Shown: positions 25,869 through 35,473, counted from the stretch's first letter. The stretch: 64,000 nucleotides of DNA from Micromonospora sp. U21 (GCF_018070045.1 NZ_JAGPYK010000003.1:124001-188000), one strand, 5' to 3'. The notes: generated by a model not told the origin, from the sequence alone. Made by a program: numbers and translations.

Positions 25869-27842
25869 TCAGCGCAGCGGTTCGAGGGTTACCCGGGAGC
25901 GCAGCTCCGGACGCTCGGCGAGCAGCCGCTCGACCGCCGCGGCGGCCTCCGGCCCGGTGGCCAGGAAGCGGATCGGCCGCCGCTCCCGCTCGACCACCGC
26001 CGCGGCGCGGTCCGGTTCGGCGAGGGGCAGGTTGTAGAACGCCGGCGCGGACGCCCCGTGGGTGCCCTGCAGGGTGGCGAGGAAGAGTGTCTCCAGGTAG
26101 CCCTCCCGCCGGTGGTCGCTGACCACCACGGTCACCTCGCCGTCGCGTACCGGGGCCTGGGCCAGCGCACGGGCCGTCACGTCGGCCTGCCGGGGCCGCT
26201 CCAGCAGCCCCGACCACCAGGCGGCCGACCAGGTGGTGCTGCGGTTGCCGAACGGCTGGGCGAAGATCCCACCGCCGCGCGCCAGGCCGGCGCTCCCCGC
26301 CGTCCCGGCCACCAGCGAGAGCGCGACGAGCACCCGGGCGAGGACGACCGGGAGGGCGCCGGACCGGCGGGCCGCCGCGGCGCGCGCCGGCAGTGGCCGC
26401 AGCAGCAGCACCGCCCCCGCGCCGATGAGCAGGACGACCAGCAGCAGGTGCAGGGTCTTGCCGTAGTAGTAGCGCGGGTCGGTGCCGAGCGCCCGGAAGT
26501 AGACGTTGAAGCCGACGGCGAAGGCCAGCGCTGCGGCCAGCGCGCCGGCGTACCGGCGCCACACCGGCAGCCGCAGGCCGCCAGCGAACAACCCGGCGCC
26601 GATCACCGCGGTCAGCGCCAGGTAGGCGTCGTAGCGCGGAAAGACCCCGCCACCGGTGGTGACGTTGTCGACCTGGTCGGTGAAGAGGAGGCCGGCCACG
26701 CTGGGCAGCGGGGTGAGCACGGCGGTGACCACCGCGACCGTGGCGAGCAGCCAGGGTCGCCGGCGCACCGCCCGCCGGTGCCGGACCAGCCAGGCCAGCA
26801 CCAGCACGCCGACCACCGGCAGGAACATCAGGTACGCGAAGCCCACCCCGACGCAGAGCGCCCCGAGCAGGCAGAGCTGGGTGCCCGTGCGGGCCACCGG
26901 CCGGCAGACCAGCGAGATGAGGATCGCGGTGAGCGTCAGGCCGAGGCTCTCGCCCGGGTAGCCGTAGACCACGAACCGGGTGAGCTCGGAGCCGAGGGCG
27001 AGCGCGGTGACGGCGCCGGCCAGGACGAACGCGCGGACCGGGTCCAGCAGCCGGCCGGCGATCCGTCCGGCGGCCCAGACCACGGCCAGCACCAGCAGCG
27101 CGTACGCGGAGATCGCCCAACCCAGGTAGTGGTCGAGGGTGCTCGTCGGACCGCCCGCGGCGGTCGACGAGCGCAGGAAGGTGTCCAGCAGCGCGGCCGT
27201 GACGTGGAAGCCCTGCGGGTAGTAGACCATCGCCTCCGGCGCGATCCGCGCCGCGGCGTCGGGGTCGGCGAACAGGTAGCCGCCCACCGCCCGGATTCCC
27301 TCGACGGCCGCCAGGTGCCGGCTGTTGTCCTCGCCGACCATGGCGTACGCCAGCCGGCCGGCCAGGCCGTCGGCGCGCAGGTAGGGCCACGCCAGCGCCA
27401 GGCCGGACAGCACCGCGGCGGCCACCGGTGCCAGGTCGGCCGGGACCGGCCGGGGAAGGCGCGGCCGGCGGCCGGTGAGCAGGCCGAGCCCGAGCAGCGC
27501 GGTCAGGGCCGTGCCGGCGACCGGCACCGGGTGCAGGCCCCACGGCCAGAACGAGAAGAGCAACGCCACGGCGCAGACCGCGCCGACCAGCAGCGCCACG
27601 GCCAGCACCAGCCGGTCGAGCAGGGTGCGCCCGACACGCAGCAACCCGGCCGTCAGGAGCAGCACGAGCGGCGGCAGAAGCCCGGCGAGCCCGAGGGCGT
27701 ACGCCAGCATCGGGACGACCCAGGCGGCGGCGAGCCCCGCCGCGACCAGGAGCGCCCGCCGGCGGGCCGGGACCGGTGGCTGCTCCACCGGCGGGGCCGT
27801 CGATCCGGGCGCCACCGACAGGCTGGTGGAGCTTCTTAGCAC
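25869..27842 (-). CDS. Large integral membrane protein, GT-C glycosyltransferase-like
   Basis: 657 residues from a GTG with GAGGAG upstream. At least twelve hydrophobic segments span residues ~28-525, followed by a soluble C-terminal domain of about 125 residues. The first large loop holds AMVGEDNSRHLAAVEGIR, where the acidic pair ED resembles the loop-1 acidic motif of GT-C enzymes, and YYPQGFHVTAALL. Such proteins use polyprenyl-phosphate sugars outside the membrane. It converges on pseG with 56 bp between stops. Function assigned by architecture only. Confidence 0.72.
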   Translation of the reverse strand: MLRSSTSLSVAPGSTAPPVEQPPVPARRRALLVAAGLAAAWVVPMLAYALGLAGLLPPLVLLLTAGLLRVGRTLLDRLVLAVALLVGAVCAVALLFSFWPWGLHPVPVAGTALTALLGLGLLTGRRPRLPRPVPADLAPVAAAVLSGLALAWPYLRADGLAGRLAYAMVGEDNSRHLAAVEGIRAVGGYLFADPDAAARIAPEAMVYYPQGFHVTAALLDTFLRSSTAAGGPTSTLDHYLGWAISAYALLVLAVVWAAGRIAGRLLDPVRAFVLAGAVTALALGSELTRFVVYGYPGESLGLTLTAILISLVCRPVARTGTQLCLLGALCVGVGFAYLMFLPVVGVLVLAWLVRHRRAVRRRPWLLATVAVVTAVLTPLPSVAGLLFTDQVDNVTTGGGVFPRYDAYLALTAVIGAGLFAGGLRLPVWRRYAGALAAALAFAVGFNVYFRALGTDPRYYYGKTLHLLLVVLLIGAGAVLLLRPLPARAAAARRSGALPVVLARVLVALSLVAGTAGSAGLARGGGIFAQPFGNRSTTWSAAWWSGLLERPRQADVTARALAQAPVRDGEVTVVVSDHRREGYLETLFLATLQGTHGASAPAFYNLPLAEPDRAAAVVERERRPIRFLATGPEAAAAVERLLAERPELRSRVTLEPLR

Positions 27843-28006
27843 TGGTCGTCTCCTCGCGACACCGCCCGCCCGGCCGGGCGGAGCCGCCTCACGCTAGGGC
27901 CGCCCCGACGATGCCCGGCGACACCGACATGTGCGCCAGGTGACCAGCGGGCGAAAACAGGGCCCTCGTCGTACACCTGTACCAACACGGCGGGTAGGGT
28001 GAGGGT

Positions 28007-28642
28007 GTGTCCGGGCTCGCCTACCAGCCGTCGATGCTGGATCTCGCCGCTGCGGAGCCGTCGCTCGGCCCGCTGGCCGGGCAACCGCGTCGACGACAGC
28101 TCTCCCGGGGCGCCTGGGTGGACCACCTGCCCGGCTGGGTCGCCGGCTCGGACGCGGTCTTCGACATCCTGCTGCGGGACGTGCCCTGGCGGGGCGAACG
28201 GCGGACGATGTACGACACCGAGGTGGAGGTGCCCCGCCTGCTCTCCTGGTACGGGCCGGACCGGCCGCTGCCGCACCCGCTGCTGATCGAGGCGCGCACC
28301 GCGCTCACCCGTCACTACGCCCCCGAGTTGGGCGAGCCGTTCGTCACCGCCGGCATGTGCCTCTACCGCTCGGGGCGGGACAGCGTCGCCTGGCACGGCG
28401 ACACCCATGGCCGCTCCGCGCACACCGACACGATGGTCGCCATCGTCTCCTTCGGCGCACCGCGGCCGCTGCTGCTGCGCCCGCGCGGCGGGGGCGCGAG
28501 CCTGCGGTTCCCGCTCGGGCACGGCGACCTGGTGGTGATGGGCGGCTCCTGCCAGCGCACCTGGGAGCACGCGATCCCGAAGACCGCCCGGCCCGTCGGC
28601 CCCCGGGTCAGCGTCCAGTTCCGGCCCGTCGGCGTCGCCTGA
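28007..28642 (+). CDS. alkB: AlkB-like 2-oxoglutarate/Fe(II) dioxygenase
   Basis: 211 residues from a GTG. The iron ligands are His130, Asp132 (WHGD) and His188 (WEHAIPK); Arg200 and Arg206 in RVSVQFR bind 2-oxoglutarate, the full AlkB signature. YRSGRDSVAWHGD and the SFGAPRPLLLRP strand also fit. Family members directly reverse alkyl damage in DNA or RNA; some bacterial paralogues act on RNA or have other targets. It stands alone between two divergent membrane-protein genes and is not obviously linked to the glycan genes. Confidence 0.9.
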   Translation: MSGLAYQPSMLDLAAAEPSLGPLAGQPRRRQLSRGAWVDHLPGWVAGSDAVFDILLRDVPWRGERRTMYDTEVEVPRLLSWYGPDRPLPHPLLIEARTALTRHYAPELGEPFVTAGMCLYRSGRDSVAWHGDTHGRSAHTDTMVAIVSFGAPRPLLLRPRGGGASLRFPLGHGDLVVMGGSCQRTWEHAIPKTARPVGPRVSVQFRPVGVA

Positions 28643-28888
28643 GGCGCGCAGCGGCGGCGCGCGAGGGACAGGCCGAGCGGGTCAACGAGATCGTCCGCTC
28701 GACCGCTCCGCCCAACCGTTCGGCCGGGGATCCCCAGGGCCGGGGGCGATTCGGTCCTTTCGGGCAGGTGAACGGCAGTTTGCGGCATTGACACGCTGCT
28801 CTTGGCGCCCGCGCCGGTCCACACACGGCGAACGGTCACCGTGTTAGCTTGGCGGCCAATCACTCTCCGCAGTTTCCTGGAGCGCTCC

Positions 28889-30424
28889 GTGCCCTTTGGA
28901 CGCCTGATCGCCCGATCGGCCCGCACCACCCGTACCCTCGTCGACCTGCTGCGTCGCCACGTCGGGCTCACCGTCGTGGTCGCCGCGGGCATCGCGCTGC
29001 GGATCGTGACGATGCTCGCCTACCAGCCCGCGTTGTGGTTTCAGGGCGACTCCGGCACGTACGTGCGGCTGTCCCGACACTGGCCGGCCATGCCACCCCG
29101 ATGGCCGTTCGCGTGGCTGCTCAAGGCGTTCGAGTGGAGCGGCACCTTCGCCTCGGTCGTGGCGGTGCAGCACGTCGCGGGCGTCGCCCTCGCCGTCGCG
29201 ACGTACCTGCTGCTGCGCCGGATCGGCGTCGGCCCGTGGGTGGCCACTCTCGCGGTGACCCCGGTCCTGCTCGACGCCACCCAGGTCACCCTGGAGCAGT
29301 ACCTGCTCACCGAGACGCTCTTCACCACCGCACTCGCGGTCGCGGCGCTGCTGCTGGTTCGGCGGGAACGGCCCGGGATGGCGGCGAGTCTGGGCGCCGG
29401 CGTCTCCGTCGCGCTGGGCATGGCGACCCGCCCCACCGGTGTGGTGGCGATCGGCGCGCTGCTGCTGTTCCTGCTGCTGCCGTGGCGGGGTTGGCGGGCG
29501 CCGACCGCGTTCCTGCTCGGCATCGTCGCTCTCTTCGGTGCCGCCTTCGTCGGCATCGGCACCGTGCAGGGCGCGCTCGGCCTCGATGGCGGCCGGTTCC
29601 TCTATGGCCGGACCGCGCACTTCGCCGACTGCGATCGGCTGGAGCTGCGCCCTGGTCTGCGCAAGCTCTGCCCGGTGCAGCCGCTGGACCAGCGGCCCGA
29701 CCGGCCGGACTGGTACATCTGGAACAGCGAGAGCCCGATCCTTGACGCCGAACGGCCCGAGGACCTCGACGAGTTCGCCCACGAGGTGATCAGACAGCAG
29801 CCGGGCGACTACCTGGCCGCGGTCGCGTCGGACACCGCGCGCTACTTCTGGCCGAGCCGGCTCAAGCCGATGGAGGAATGCCTGGCCAACTGGTGGCGAC
29901 CGCAGCCGGCGCCGAGCAACTGGGCGGCCGACTTCAACTGCGTGCCGCGCACCGCCAGCCCCGGCTACGAGCCGGTTGCGGCGCCGTCCCGGGACGTCGA
30001 GGCGAACGCGGCGAGCCGGCTCCTGCACGGGTACGGCCGGTACGGCGTGACCCCGGCGCCGGCCATGGCCGCCATGGTCCTGATCGCGCTGGTCGGCGCG
30101 GTGTGGCCGCGCCGGGGCCGGCTGCGGCTCAGCATGATCGCCCTCCTGTACGCCGGCATCGGCGTCGGGATCATGGTCTTCTCGGTCGCCACCTCCATGT
30201 TCGACCACCGCTACGGCCTGCCGGCGCTGGCGTTCCTCCCGATCGCCGCCGCGGTCGGCTGGCAGCGGCTGCGATCGGCACCAGTCTCGACGGACCGGCA
30301 CACGCCGGCCGACGGCGAGCCGGAACGGCTCGCACCCACCATCTCGTCCGAAAGCAACGGGGATCATGACGAACGAACGGGAGATCGAGGTCACGGTGCT
30401 GCTGCCGTGCCTCAACGAGGCTGA
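28889..30424 (+). CDS. Integral membrane protein, GT-C-like
   Basis: 511 residues from a GTG at 28889 with TGGAGC upstream; a start 87 bp earlier is possible but has no ribosome site. Around ten hydrophobic helices lie in residues 30-260 and 395-490. The first extracytoplasmic loop contains WFQGDSGTYVRL, similar to the acidic first loop of GT-C mannosyltransferase-like proteins. A soluble loop of ~130 residues with four cysteines (DCDRL, KLCPV, ECLANWW, NCVPR) separates the two halves. The last 59 bp overlap the start of the GT2 gene, suggesting a two-gene unit in which the GT2 makes a polyprenyl-phosphate sugar used by this protein. Confidence 0.75.
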   Translation: MPFGRLIARSARTTRTLVDLLRRHVGLTVVVAAGIALRIVTMLAYQPALWFQGDSGTYVRLSRHWPAMPPRWPFAWLLKAFEWSGTFASVVAVQHVAGVALAVATYLLLRRIGVGPWVATLAVTPVLLDATQVTLEQYLLTETLFTTALAVAALLLVRRERPGMAASLGAGVSVALGMATRPTGVVAIGALLLFLLLPWRGWRAPTAFLLGIVALFGAAFVGIGTVQGALGLDGGRFLYGRTAHFADCDRLELRPGLRKLCPVQPLDQRPDRPDWYIWNSESPILDAERPEDLDEFAHEVIRQQPGDYLAAVASDTARYFWPSRLKPMEECLANWWRPQPAPSNWAADFNCVPRTASPGYEPVAAPSRDVEANAASRLLHGYGRYGVTPAPAMAAMVLIALVGAVWPRRGRLRLSMIALLYAGIGVGIMVFSVATSMFDHRYGLPALAFLPIAAAVGWQRLRSAPVSTDRHTPADGEPERLAPTISSESNGDHDERTGDRGHGAAAVPQRG

Positions 30425-31589
30425 GACGCTGGAAACCTGCGTCCGCAAGGCACTGCGCTCGCTCGAGGAGTGCGGGGTCGTCGGGGAGGTGCTGGTCTCC
30501 GACAACGGTTCCGCCGACGGGTCACAGGAGATCGCCGAGCGGGCCGGCGCCCGCGTGGTGTCCGCTCCGATCCGCGGCTACGGCGGCGCCCTGCTCAACG
30601 GGATCGAGCAGGCCCGCGGCCGGTACGTCATCATGGCCGACGCGGACGACTCGTACGCGTTGTCGGACCTCGGGCCGTTCATCGAGGCACTGCGCGCCGG
30701 GCACGACGTGGTCATGGGCAACCGGTTCCGGGGCGGGATCGCCGCCGGCGCCATGCCGCCGCTGCACCGGTACCTGGGCAACCCGGTACTCAGCTGGCTC
30801 GGTCGGGCGCTCTTCGGCCTGGGCGAGGTCCGGGACTTCCACTGCGGCATGCGCGGCTTCGACACCGAGCGGATCCGGGCGCTCGGACTCTGCATGCCGG
30901 GCATGGAGTTCGCCTCCGAGCTGGTGGTGCGCGCCGCGCTGGCCGGCTACGACATCGTCGAGGTGCCGACCACCCTCTCGCCGGACGGGCGGTCCCGGCC
31001 GCCGCACCTGCGCACCTGGCGGGACGGCTGGCGGCACCTGCGGTTCCTGCTGGTGTTCGCCCCGCGCAAGACCCTGGTCCGGCCGGGCACGGCGCTCGCC
31101 CTGCTCGGGCTGGTCGGCGTCGGCGCGCTCACCCCGGGCCCCCTGTCGCTGGGCTCGGTCCAGCTCGACGTCAGCACCCTGGTGTACGCGTGCCTGATGG
31201 TGATCGTCGGGGTGCAGCTCGTGCTCTTCGGCGGGCTGGCCGAGATCTACGGCCGGCAGGAGCGGCTGGTCCCCCGGCGCGCGTCGGACCGGTGGATCCG
31301 CTTCCTGCGGCTGGAGACCAGCGTCACCATCGGTCTGCTGCTGCTCGCCGCCGGCGCGGCGGGCACCGTCGGCGCCGTCTGGTACTGGGGGCTGGACGGC
31401 TTCGGCGACCTCAACCCGCACGACACGCTGCGCGTGGTGCTGCCGTCGGCCACCGCGATCGCGCTCGGCGTGGTGGTGCTCTTCTCCGGGCTGGTCGGCA
31501 GTCTCCTCACGCTCCGCCCGGCGTACCCGGCGCCGACGATCGTCCGGCAGCCCGGGCCGGAGCGGGACCGGGTGCCCAGCGGCGCATGA
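30366..31589 (+). CDS. Family 2 glycosyltransferase, polyprenyl-phosphate-sugar synthase-like, with membrane domain
   Basis: 407 residues. The GT2 domain (about 1-230) has VTVLLPCLNEAETL, DNGSADGS, GGALLNGIEQARGRYVIM and ADADDSY as the metal site, resembling dolichol-phosphate-mannose synthases. About 230-385 holds four hydrophobic helices, a common extension in bacterial polyprenyl-P-glucose/mannose synthases. ATG start with GGGGATC upstream, nested in the end of the previous gene. It likely loads a hexose onto polyprenyl phosphate at the inner membrane face. Donor unknown. Confidence 0.85.
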   Translation: MTNEREIEVTVLLPCLNEAETLETCVRKALRSLEECGVVGEVLVSDNGSADGSQEIAERAGARVVSAPIRGYGGALLNGIEQARGRYVIMADADDSYALSDLGPFIEALRAGHDVVMGNRFRGGIAAGAMPPLHRYLGNPVLSWLGRALFGLGEVRDFHCGMRGFDTERIRALGLCMPGMEFASELVVRAALAGYDIVEVPTTLSPDGRSRPPHLRTWRDGWRHLRFLLVFAPRKTLVRPGTALALLGLVGVGALTPGPLSLGSVQLDVSTLVYACLMVIVGVQLVLFGGLAEIYGRQERLVPRRASDRWIRFLRLETSVTIGLLLLAAGAAGTVGAVWYWGLDGFGDLNPHDTLRVVLPSATAIALGVVVLFSGLVGSLLTLRPAYPAPTIVRQPGPERDRVPSGA

Positions 31590-31596
31590 TCCGGCC

Positions 31597-31639
31597 GGGT
31601 CGGCGGGGCGGAGAAACACCATCCCCGTCCCGCCGCCCC
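31597..31639. terminator. Hairpin between convergent GT2 and parC
   Basis: GGGTCGGCGGG (31597-31607) pairs with CCCGCCGCCCC (31629-31639) over ten of eleven positions, with a 21-nt loop. It lies between the two convergent stops. Confidence 0.5.
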
Positions 31640-31652
31640 GGCCAGGGTCGGG

Positions 31653-34600
31653 TCAGTCGCGCTCGATGACGTGGCCGACGACCGTCGGGCCCAGCATCAC
31701 GGCGAAGCCCGAGCCGTCGCGGCGCGGGTCGGCGGCGGGCAGCTCGACCGGTTCGCCGGTGCCGGTGGCGCCCACCGGCCGCGGCCCCACCCAGGCGACG
31801 ACCACGTCCGTCTCGTCCTTGAGGAAACGGTGCGCGCGCACGCCGCCGGTCGCCCGCCCCTTCGCCGGGTACGCCTTGAACGGCGTCACCTTGACCGTCG
31901 CCCCGGTGGAGGTGACCACCATCGGCTCGCCGTGCCCCGGGTCGTCGGTGCGCACCGCGCCGAAGAAGACCACCCGGGCTCCGGCGGGCAGGTTGATGCC
32001 GGCCATGCCGCCACCCTTGAGGCCCTGCGGGCGGACCAGCCCGGCGGCGAAGCGCAGCAGCGACGCCTCCGAGGTGACGAAGGTCAGCGCCTCGGCGGCG
32101 TCGGTCAGCCAGGTCGCCCCGACCACCTCGTCGCCGTCCCGCAGGCCGATCACCTCGAACTCGTCGGAGCGCACCGGCCACTCCGGCGCGCAGATCTTCA
32201 CCACGCCCTGCCGGGTGCCGAGCGCCAGCCCCGGCGAACCGTCCGCCGCCCCGCCGAGCGGAGCCAGGCCGACCACCGTCTCCCCCGCCTCCAGCGGCAC
32301 CAGCTCGGCGGCGGACATGCCGCCCCGCAGCGACACCGTGCCGGCCTGCTCGGGCAGCACCGGCAACGGCAGCACGTCGATCTTGAAGGCTCGCCCGGCG
32401 CTGGTGACCAGAAGCACCCGACCACGGGCGGTGGAGTGCACGATCGCGCGGACCGTGTCGTGCTTGACCCGACCGTTGCGGCGACGCCCCTCGGCGCTCT
32501 CCTCCGACTCGGCCGCGGTCCGGGCGACCAGCCCGGTCGCGGAGAGGATCACCTGACACGGGTCGTCGGCGACCTCCAGCGGCCCTGCCGGCGCGGACGC
32601 GGCCAGCACCTCCTTGAGGTCACCGTCGACCAGCGTGGTGCGCCGTTCGGTGGCGAACTGCTTGACCACTGCCGCCAGCTCGTCGGAGACCAGCTTCTTG
32701 AGCACCTTGTCGTCGTTCAGAATGGTGGACAGGTCGGCGATCTCGGCACGCAGCCGCTCCTGCTCGGCCTCCAGCTCGATCCGGTCGTACTTGGTCAGGC
32801 GGCGCAGCGGAGTGTCCAGGATGTAGGTCGCCTGGATGTCGGAGAGGCCGAACTGGCTCATCAGCCCGTCCTTGGCGGCCTGCGCGTCGTCGCTGCCCCG
32901 GATCAGCCGGACCACCCGGTCGATGTCCAGCAGTGCGATCAGCAGGCCGTCGACCAGGTGCAGCCGCTCCTGACGCTTGCGACGACGGTACGAGCTGCGC
33001 CGGGTGACCACCTCGTACCGGTGGGCCAGGAACACCTCCAGCAGCGCCTTCAGCCCGAGCGTGCGGGGCTGCCCGTCCACCAGCACCAGGTTGTTGACGC
33101 CGAACGACTGCTCCAGCGGGGTGAGCCGGTAGAGGTCGGCGAGCAGGGCCTGCGGGTTGACGCCGACCTTGCACTCAATGACCAGCCGGGTGCCGCTCTC
33201 CCGGTCGGTGAGGTCCTTGACGTCGGCGATGCCGGTCAGCCGCTTGGTCTTGGTGACCTCATTGGTGATCGCCGCGATGACCTTCTCCGCGCCGACGCCG
33301 TACGGCAGCTCGACCACGGTGATCGCCTGGCGCCCCCGGCTGCCCTCGAGCGGGCCGATCTCCACCTTGCCGCGCATCCGCACCACACCGCGCCCGGTCT
33401 CGTACGCCCGGCGCACCTCGTCCAGGCCGAGCAGCACGCCGCCGGTGGGCAGGTCGGGGCCGGGGACGAACTCCATGAGCTTGTCGAGAGTGGCGTCCGG
33501 GTGGTTGATCAGCCAGCGGGCGGCGGAGACCACCTCGGCCAGGTTGTGCGGGATCATGTTGGTGGCCATCCCGACCGCGATCCCGGACGCGCCGTTGACC
33601 AGCAGGTTGGGGAAGGCGGCCGGCAGCACGGTCGGCTGGGTCAGCGACCCGTCGTAGTTGGGCTCGACGTCGACGGTGTCCTCGCCCAGCTCACCGACGA
33701 GCAGCATCGCCTCGCGCGACATCCGCGCTTCCGTGTAACGCGACGCTGCCGGTCCATCGTCTGCGGAACCGAAATTTCCATGCCCGTCGATGAGCGGCAC
33801 GTTGAGGGAGAAGTCCTGCGCGAGGCGGACCATCGCGTCGTAGATCGCCGTGTCGCCGTGCGGGTGGTACTTACCCATGCAGTTGTGAACAACGTAGCCC
33901 TCGGCAACGAAGGCGTGGTCGTCACTGCCAACCTGGACGTCGTACGTGACGTCCGGCGACACCGCCTCGACCGACGAGACCCGCAGGAACGAACTGCCGA
34001 CCAACGCGTCGAGCCGAGCGGCGAGCGGCGAGCCGATTCGGTGGAGTTTGTGGATCCAGCCGTCTCGTACCGCCCGCTCCAACTGGAACGACCGGTCCGC
34101 GAGCGGGACGCCGTTGCGGTCCTTGCCATACCGCACCTTCGGTCCACCGCTAGCCGAGAGTGAAAAACGGAACGCCTGGCCGTCCTGGTCCCGGAACCAT
34201 CCACCGCCCTGATGCGCTGCCGTGAACTCCGCCATGACCGGGCCGTACGGCAGCCGGTCGTTCCCCTGCTTGCCGCTGTACTGGTAGTCGATCTCGGCGA
34301 CCCGCTGCAGGCCATCGTGCTTGTAGCCGATGCGCACCCAAGGCAGCAACATCCGAGCGAGGTCCGCGGCATCGCGCCCCGCTACGGAGAGCCCGTGAAG
34401 GGAGCGACCGCCCGAACGAAGACCGCTGGTCCAGTGGTGCCCATGCAGCCCCAGGTCGGCGAGCATGGCGTAGATCTGCCGTACCAGCACCTCGCTGGTG
34501 CTGACGAAGACCATCTCCCTGAAGCGCTTACGGATGTAGCCGTCTCCGTCGAAGAAGCCGGCGAGGAACGGCGCCCACGCGGACCGGTCTCCGATGATGT

Positions 34601-35441
34601 CGCGCGGTACGTGCTTGTCCCGACTGAGCGGCTGTGCCGCCTCCAGCAGCCCTTCGTGTCGGCTGAAGGTCAGGATGTGCTGGTCCCGATGACGGGGATT
34701 GCGGGCCTCACGCTTACCTCGGGAGACGTTCAGCCCAGTGGTGATGGCCCAGCCGTGGGCGACATCCAGCGGCTCGACGTCACACATGTGGATCCGGACT
34801 CGACCGTCCGCCTCACGAGACCGTTGCACAGGGAAGCCCTCGGCCACCACCAGCCCGCGCACGTAGTCGTAGACGTCGCCGGGGGACGTCGACACCGCAC
34901 TGCGGCGACTCCCGTACGCCAGCGCCAGTTGCCCCGAGAGATCCCGAGCCTCGACCCACTGCACCGAAAGGTCATCGGCGACCACCCGGAAGCGCTGGCC
35001 CGGGGTGACGAGCATCGTGTGCCCGTTGCTCCAGGTGACGCGCACGAGGTCAGAGGTCGGGTTCCGATAGACGGCAGTCACCGGTACGGAGGCGCCGTCA
35101 CCGTCCAGCACGAGGTTCCCCACCTCGATCTCCTCAATGGCCCGCAGGCCATCGGGCGTCGAGACGAGTGTGCCGGCGACGAAGCAGTCACCTACGATGC
35201 GCGCGGACTTCACATGCCCACGATCCGGGCGATAGCCCTGCTCGTACATCGACCAGAGGATGCGCCGGTGCACGGGCTTGAGGCCGTCGCGGGCGTCGGG
35301 CAGGGCGCGGGAGTGGATGACCGAGAACGCGTACTCCAGGTAGGAGTCGGAGACCTCGGTGACCAGCGGGTTGTCGAAGACCCGCGCGCCGGCCTGGTCG
35401 AACGAGGAGAGGTCGACCTTGTTTTCCTTGCGGCGTGCCAT
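31653..35441 (-). CDS. parC: DNA topoisomerase IV subunit A, intein-containing precursor
   Basis: 1262-residue precursor; after removal of the 435-residue intein (residues 86-520) the product is 827 residues, normal for the family. The breakage domain shows LKPVHRRILWSMYEQGY, KYHPHGDTAIYDAMVRLAQ and the active-site tyrosine in SRYTEAR (residue 569 of the precursor, 134 after splicing). A coiled-coil tower and a beta-pinwheel C-terminal domain follow, ending in GHVIERD. With ParE it decatenates daughter chromosomes. ParC rather than GyrA is chosen because the adjacent B subunit is ParE-like and the gyrase genes normally lie at the origin. The gene starts 32 bp after parE. The insertion precedes the essential YHPHGD, so splicing should be needed for activity. 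Confidence 0.92.
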   Translation of the reverse strand: MARRKENKVDLSSFDQAGARVFDNPLVTEVSDSYLEYAFSVIHSRALPDARDGLKPVHRRILWSMYEQGYRPDRGHVKSARIVGDCFVAGTLVSTPDGLRAIEEIEVGNLVLDGDGASVPVTAVYRNPTSDLVRVTWSNGHTMLVTPGQRFRVVADDLSVQWVEARDLSGQLALAYGSRRSAVSTSPGDVYDYVRGLVVAEGFPVQRSREADGRVRIHMCDVEPLDVAHGWAITTGLNVSRGKREARNPRHRDQHILTFSRHEGLLEAAQPLSRDKHVPRDIIGDRSAWAPFLAGFFDGDGYIRKRFREMVFVSTSEVLVRQIYAMLADLGLHGHHWTSGLRSGGRSLHGLSVAGRDAADLARMLLPWVRIGYKHDGLQRVAEIDYQYSGKQGNDRLPYGPVMAEFTAAHQGGGWFRDQDGQAFRFSLSASGGPKVRYGKDRNGVPLADRSFQLERAVRDGWIHKLHRIGSPLAARLDALVGSSFLRVSSVEAVSPDVTYDVQVGSDDHAFVAEGYVVHNCMGKYHPHGDTAIYDAMVRLAQDFSLNVPLIDGHGNFGSADDGPAASRYTEARMSREAMLLVGELGEDTVDVEPNYDGSLTQPTVLPAAFPNLLVNGASGIAVGMATNMIPHNLAEVVSAARWLINHPDATLDKLMEFVPGPDLPTGGVLLGLDEVRRAYETGRGVVRMRGKVEIGPLEGSRGRQAITVVELPYGVGAEKVIAAITNEVTKTKRLTGIADVKDLTDRESGTRLVIECKVGVNPQALLADLYRLTPLEQSFGVNNLVLVDGQPRTLGLKALLEVFLAHRYEVVTRRSSYRRRKRQERLHLVDGLLIALLDIDRVVRLIRGSDDAQAAKDGLMSQFGLSDIQATYILDTPLRRLTKYDRIELEAEQERLRAEIADLSTILNDDKVLKKLVSDELAAVVKQFATERRTTLVDGDLKEVLAASAPAGPLEVADDPCQVILSATGLVARTAAESEESAEGRRRNGRVKHDTVRAIVHSTARGRVLLVTSAGRAFKIDVLPLPVLPEQAGTVSLRGGMSAAELVPLEAGETVVGLAPLGGAADGSPGLALGTRQGVVKICAPEWPVRSDEFEVIGLRDGDEVVGATWLTDAAEALTFVTSEASLLRFAAGLVRPQGLKGGGMAGINLPAGARVVFFGAVRTDDPGHGEPMVVTSTGATVKVTPFKAYPAKGRATGGVRAHRFLKDETDVVVAWVGPRPVGATGTGEPVELPAADPRRDGSGFAVMLGPTVVGHVIERD
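33882..35186 (-). mobile_element. Intein with LAGLIDADG-type homing endonuclease inside parC
   Basis: 435 residues, precursor positions 86-520. Splicing residues are all present: N-terminal Cys (CFVAGTLVSTPDG), block-B-like TPGQRFRV (the usual His is a Gln here), C-terminal VAEGYVVHN ending His-Asn, and Cys521 as the +1 residue. The middle holds two dodecapeptide-like motifs, GLVVAEGFP (about 196-204) and LAGFFDGDGYI (about 293-303), typical of LAGLIDADG enzymes. Base composition is less GC-rich than the flanking exteins, as expected for a transferred element. The junction is VGD/C...HN/CMGKYHPHGD. Confidence 0.93.
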
Positions 35442-35473
35442 GACTCAGCTTTCCCCTCGGACGGTACGCGTGC

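Noticed and set aside
24903..27839. 978-codon open frame on the plus strand
   Set aside because: It lies antisense to the GT-C-like gene and across pseG; composition is Arg/Gly/Gln-rich low-complexity typical of antisense frames at high GC. The minus-strand membrane protein has clear helices.
28822..28843. ACACGG...CCGTGT hairpin before the GT-C-like gene
   Set aside because: Only 6 bp with a 10-nt loop; expected by chance at this GC content.
31671..34163. 830-codon open frame antisense to parC
   Set aside because: Shadow of the topoisomerase gene, His/Arg/Gln-rich with no domains.
33882..35186. Group I intron or insertion sequence in parC
   Set aside because: The reading frame is continuous through the insert, which carries protein-splicing residues, so it is an intein.
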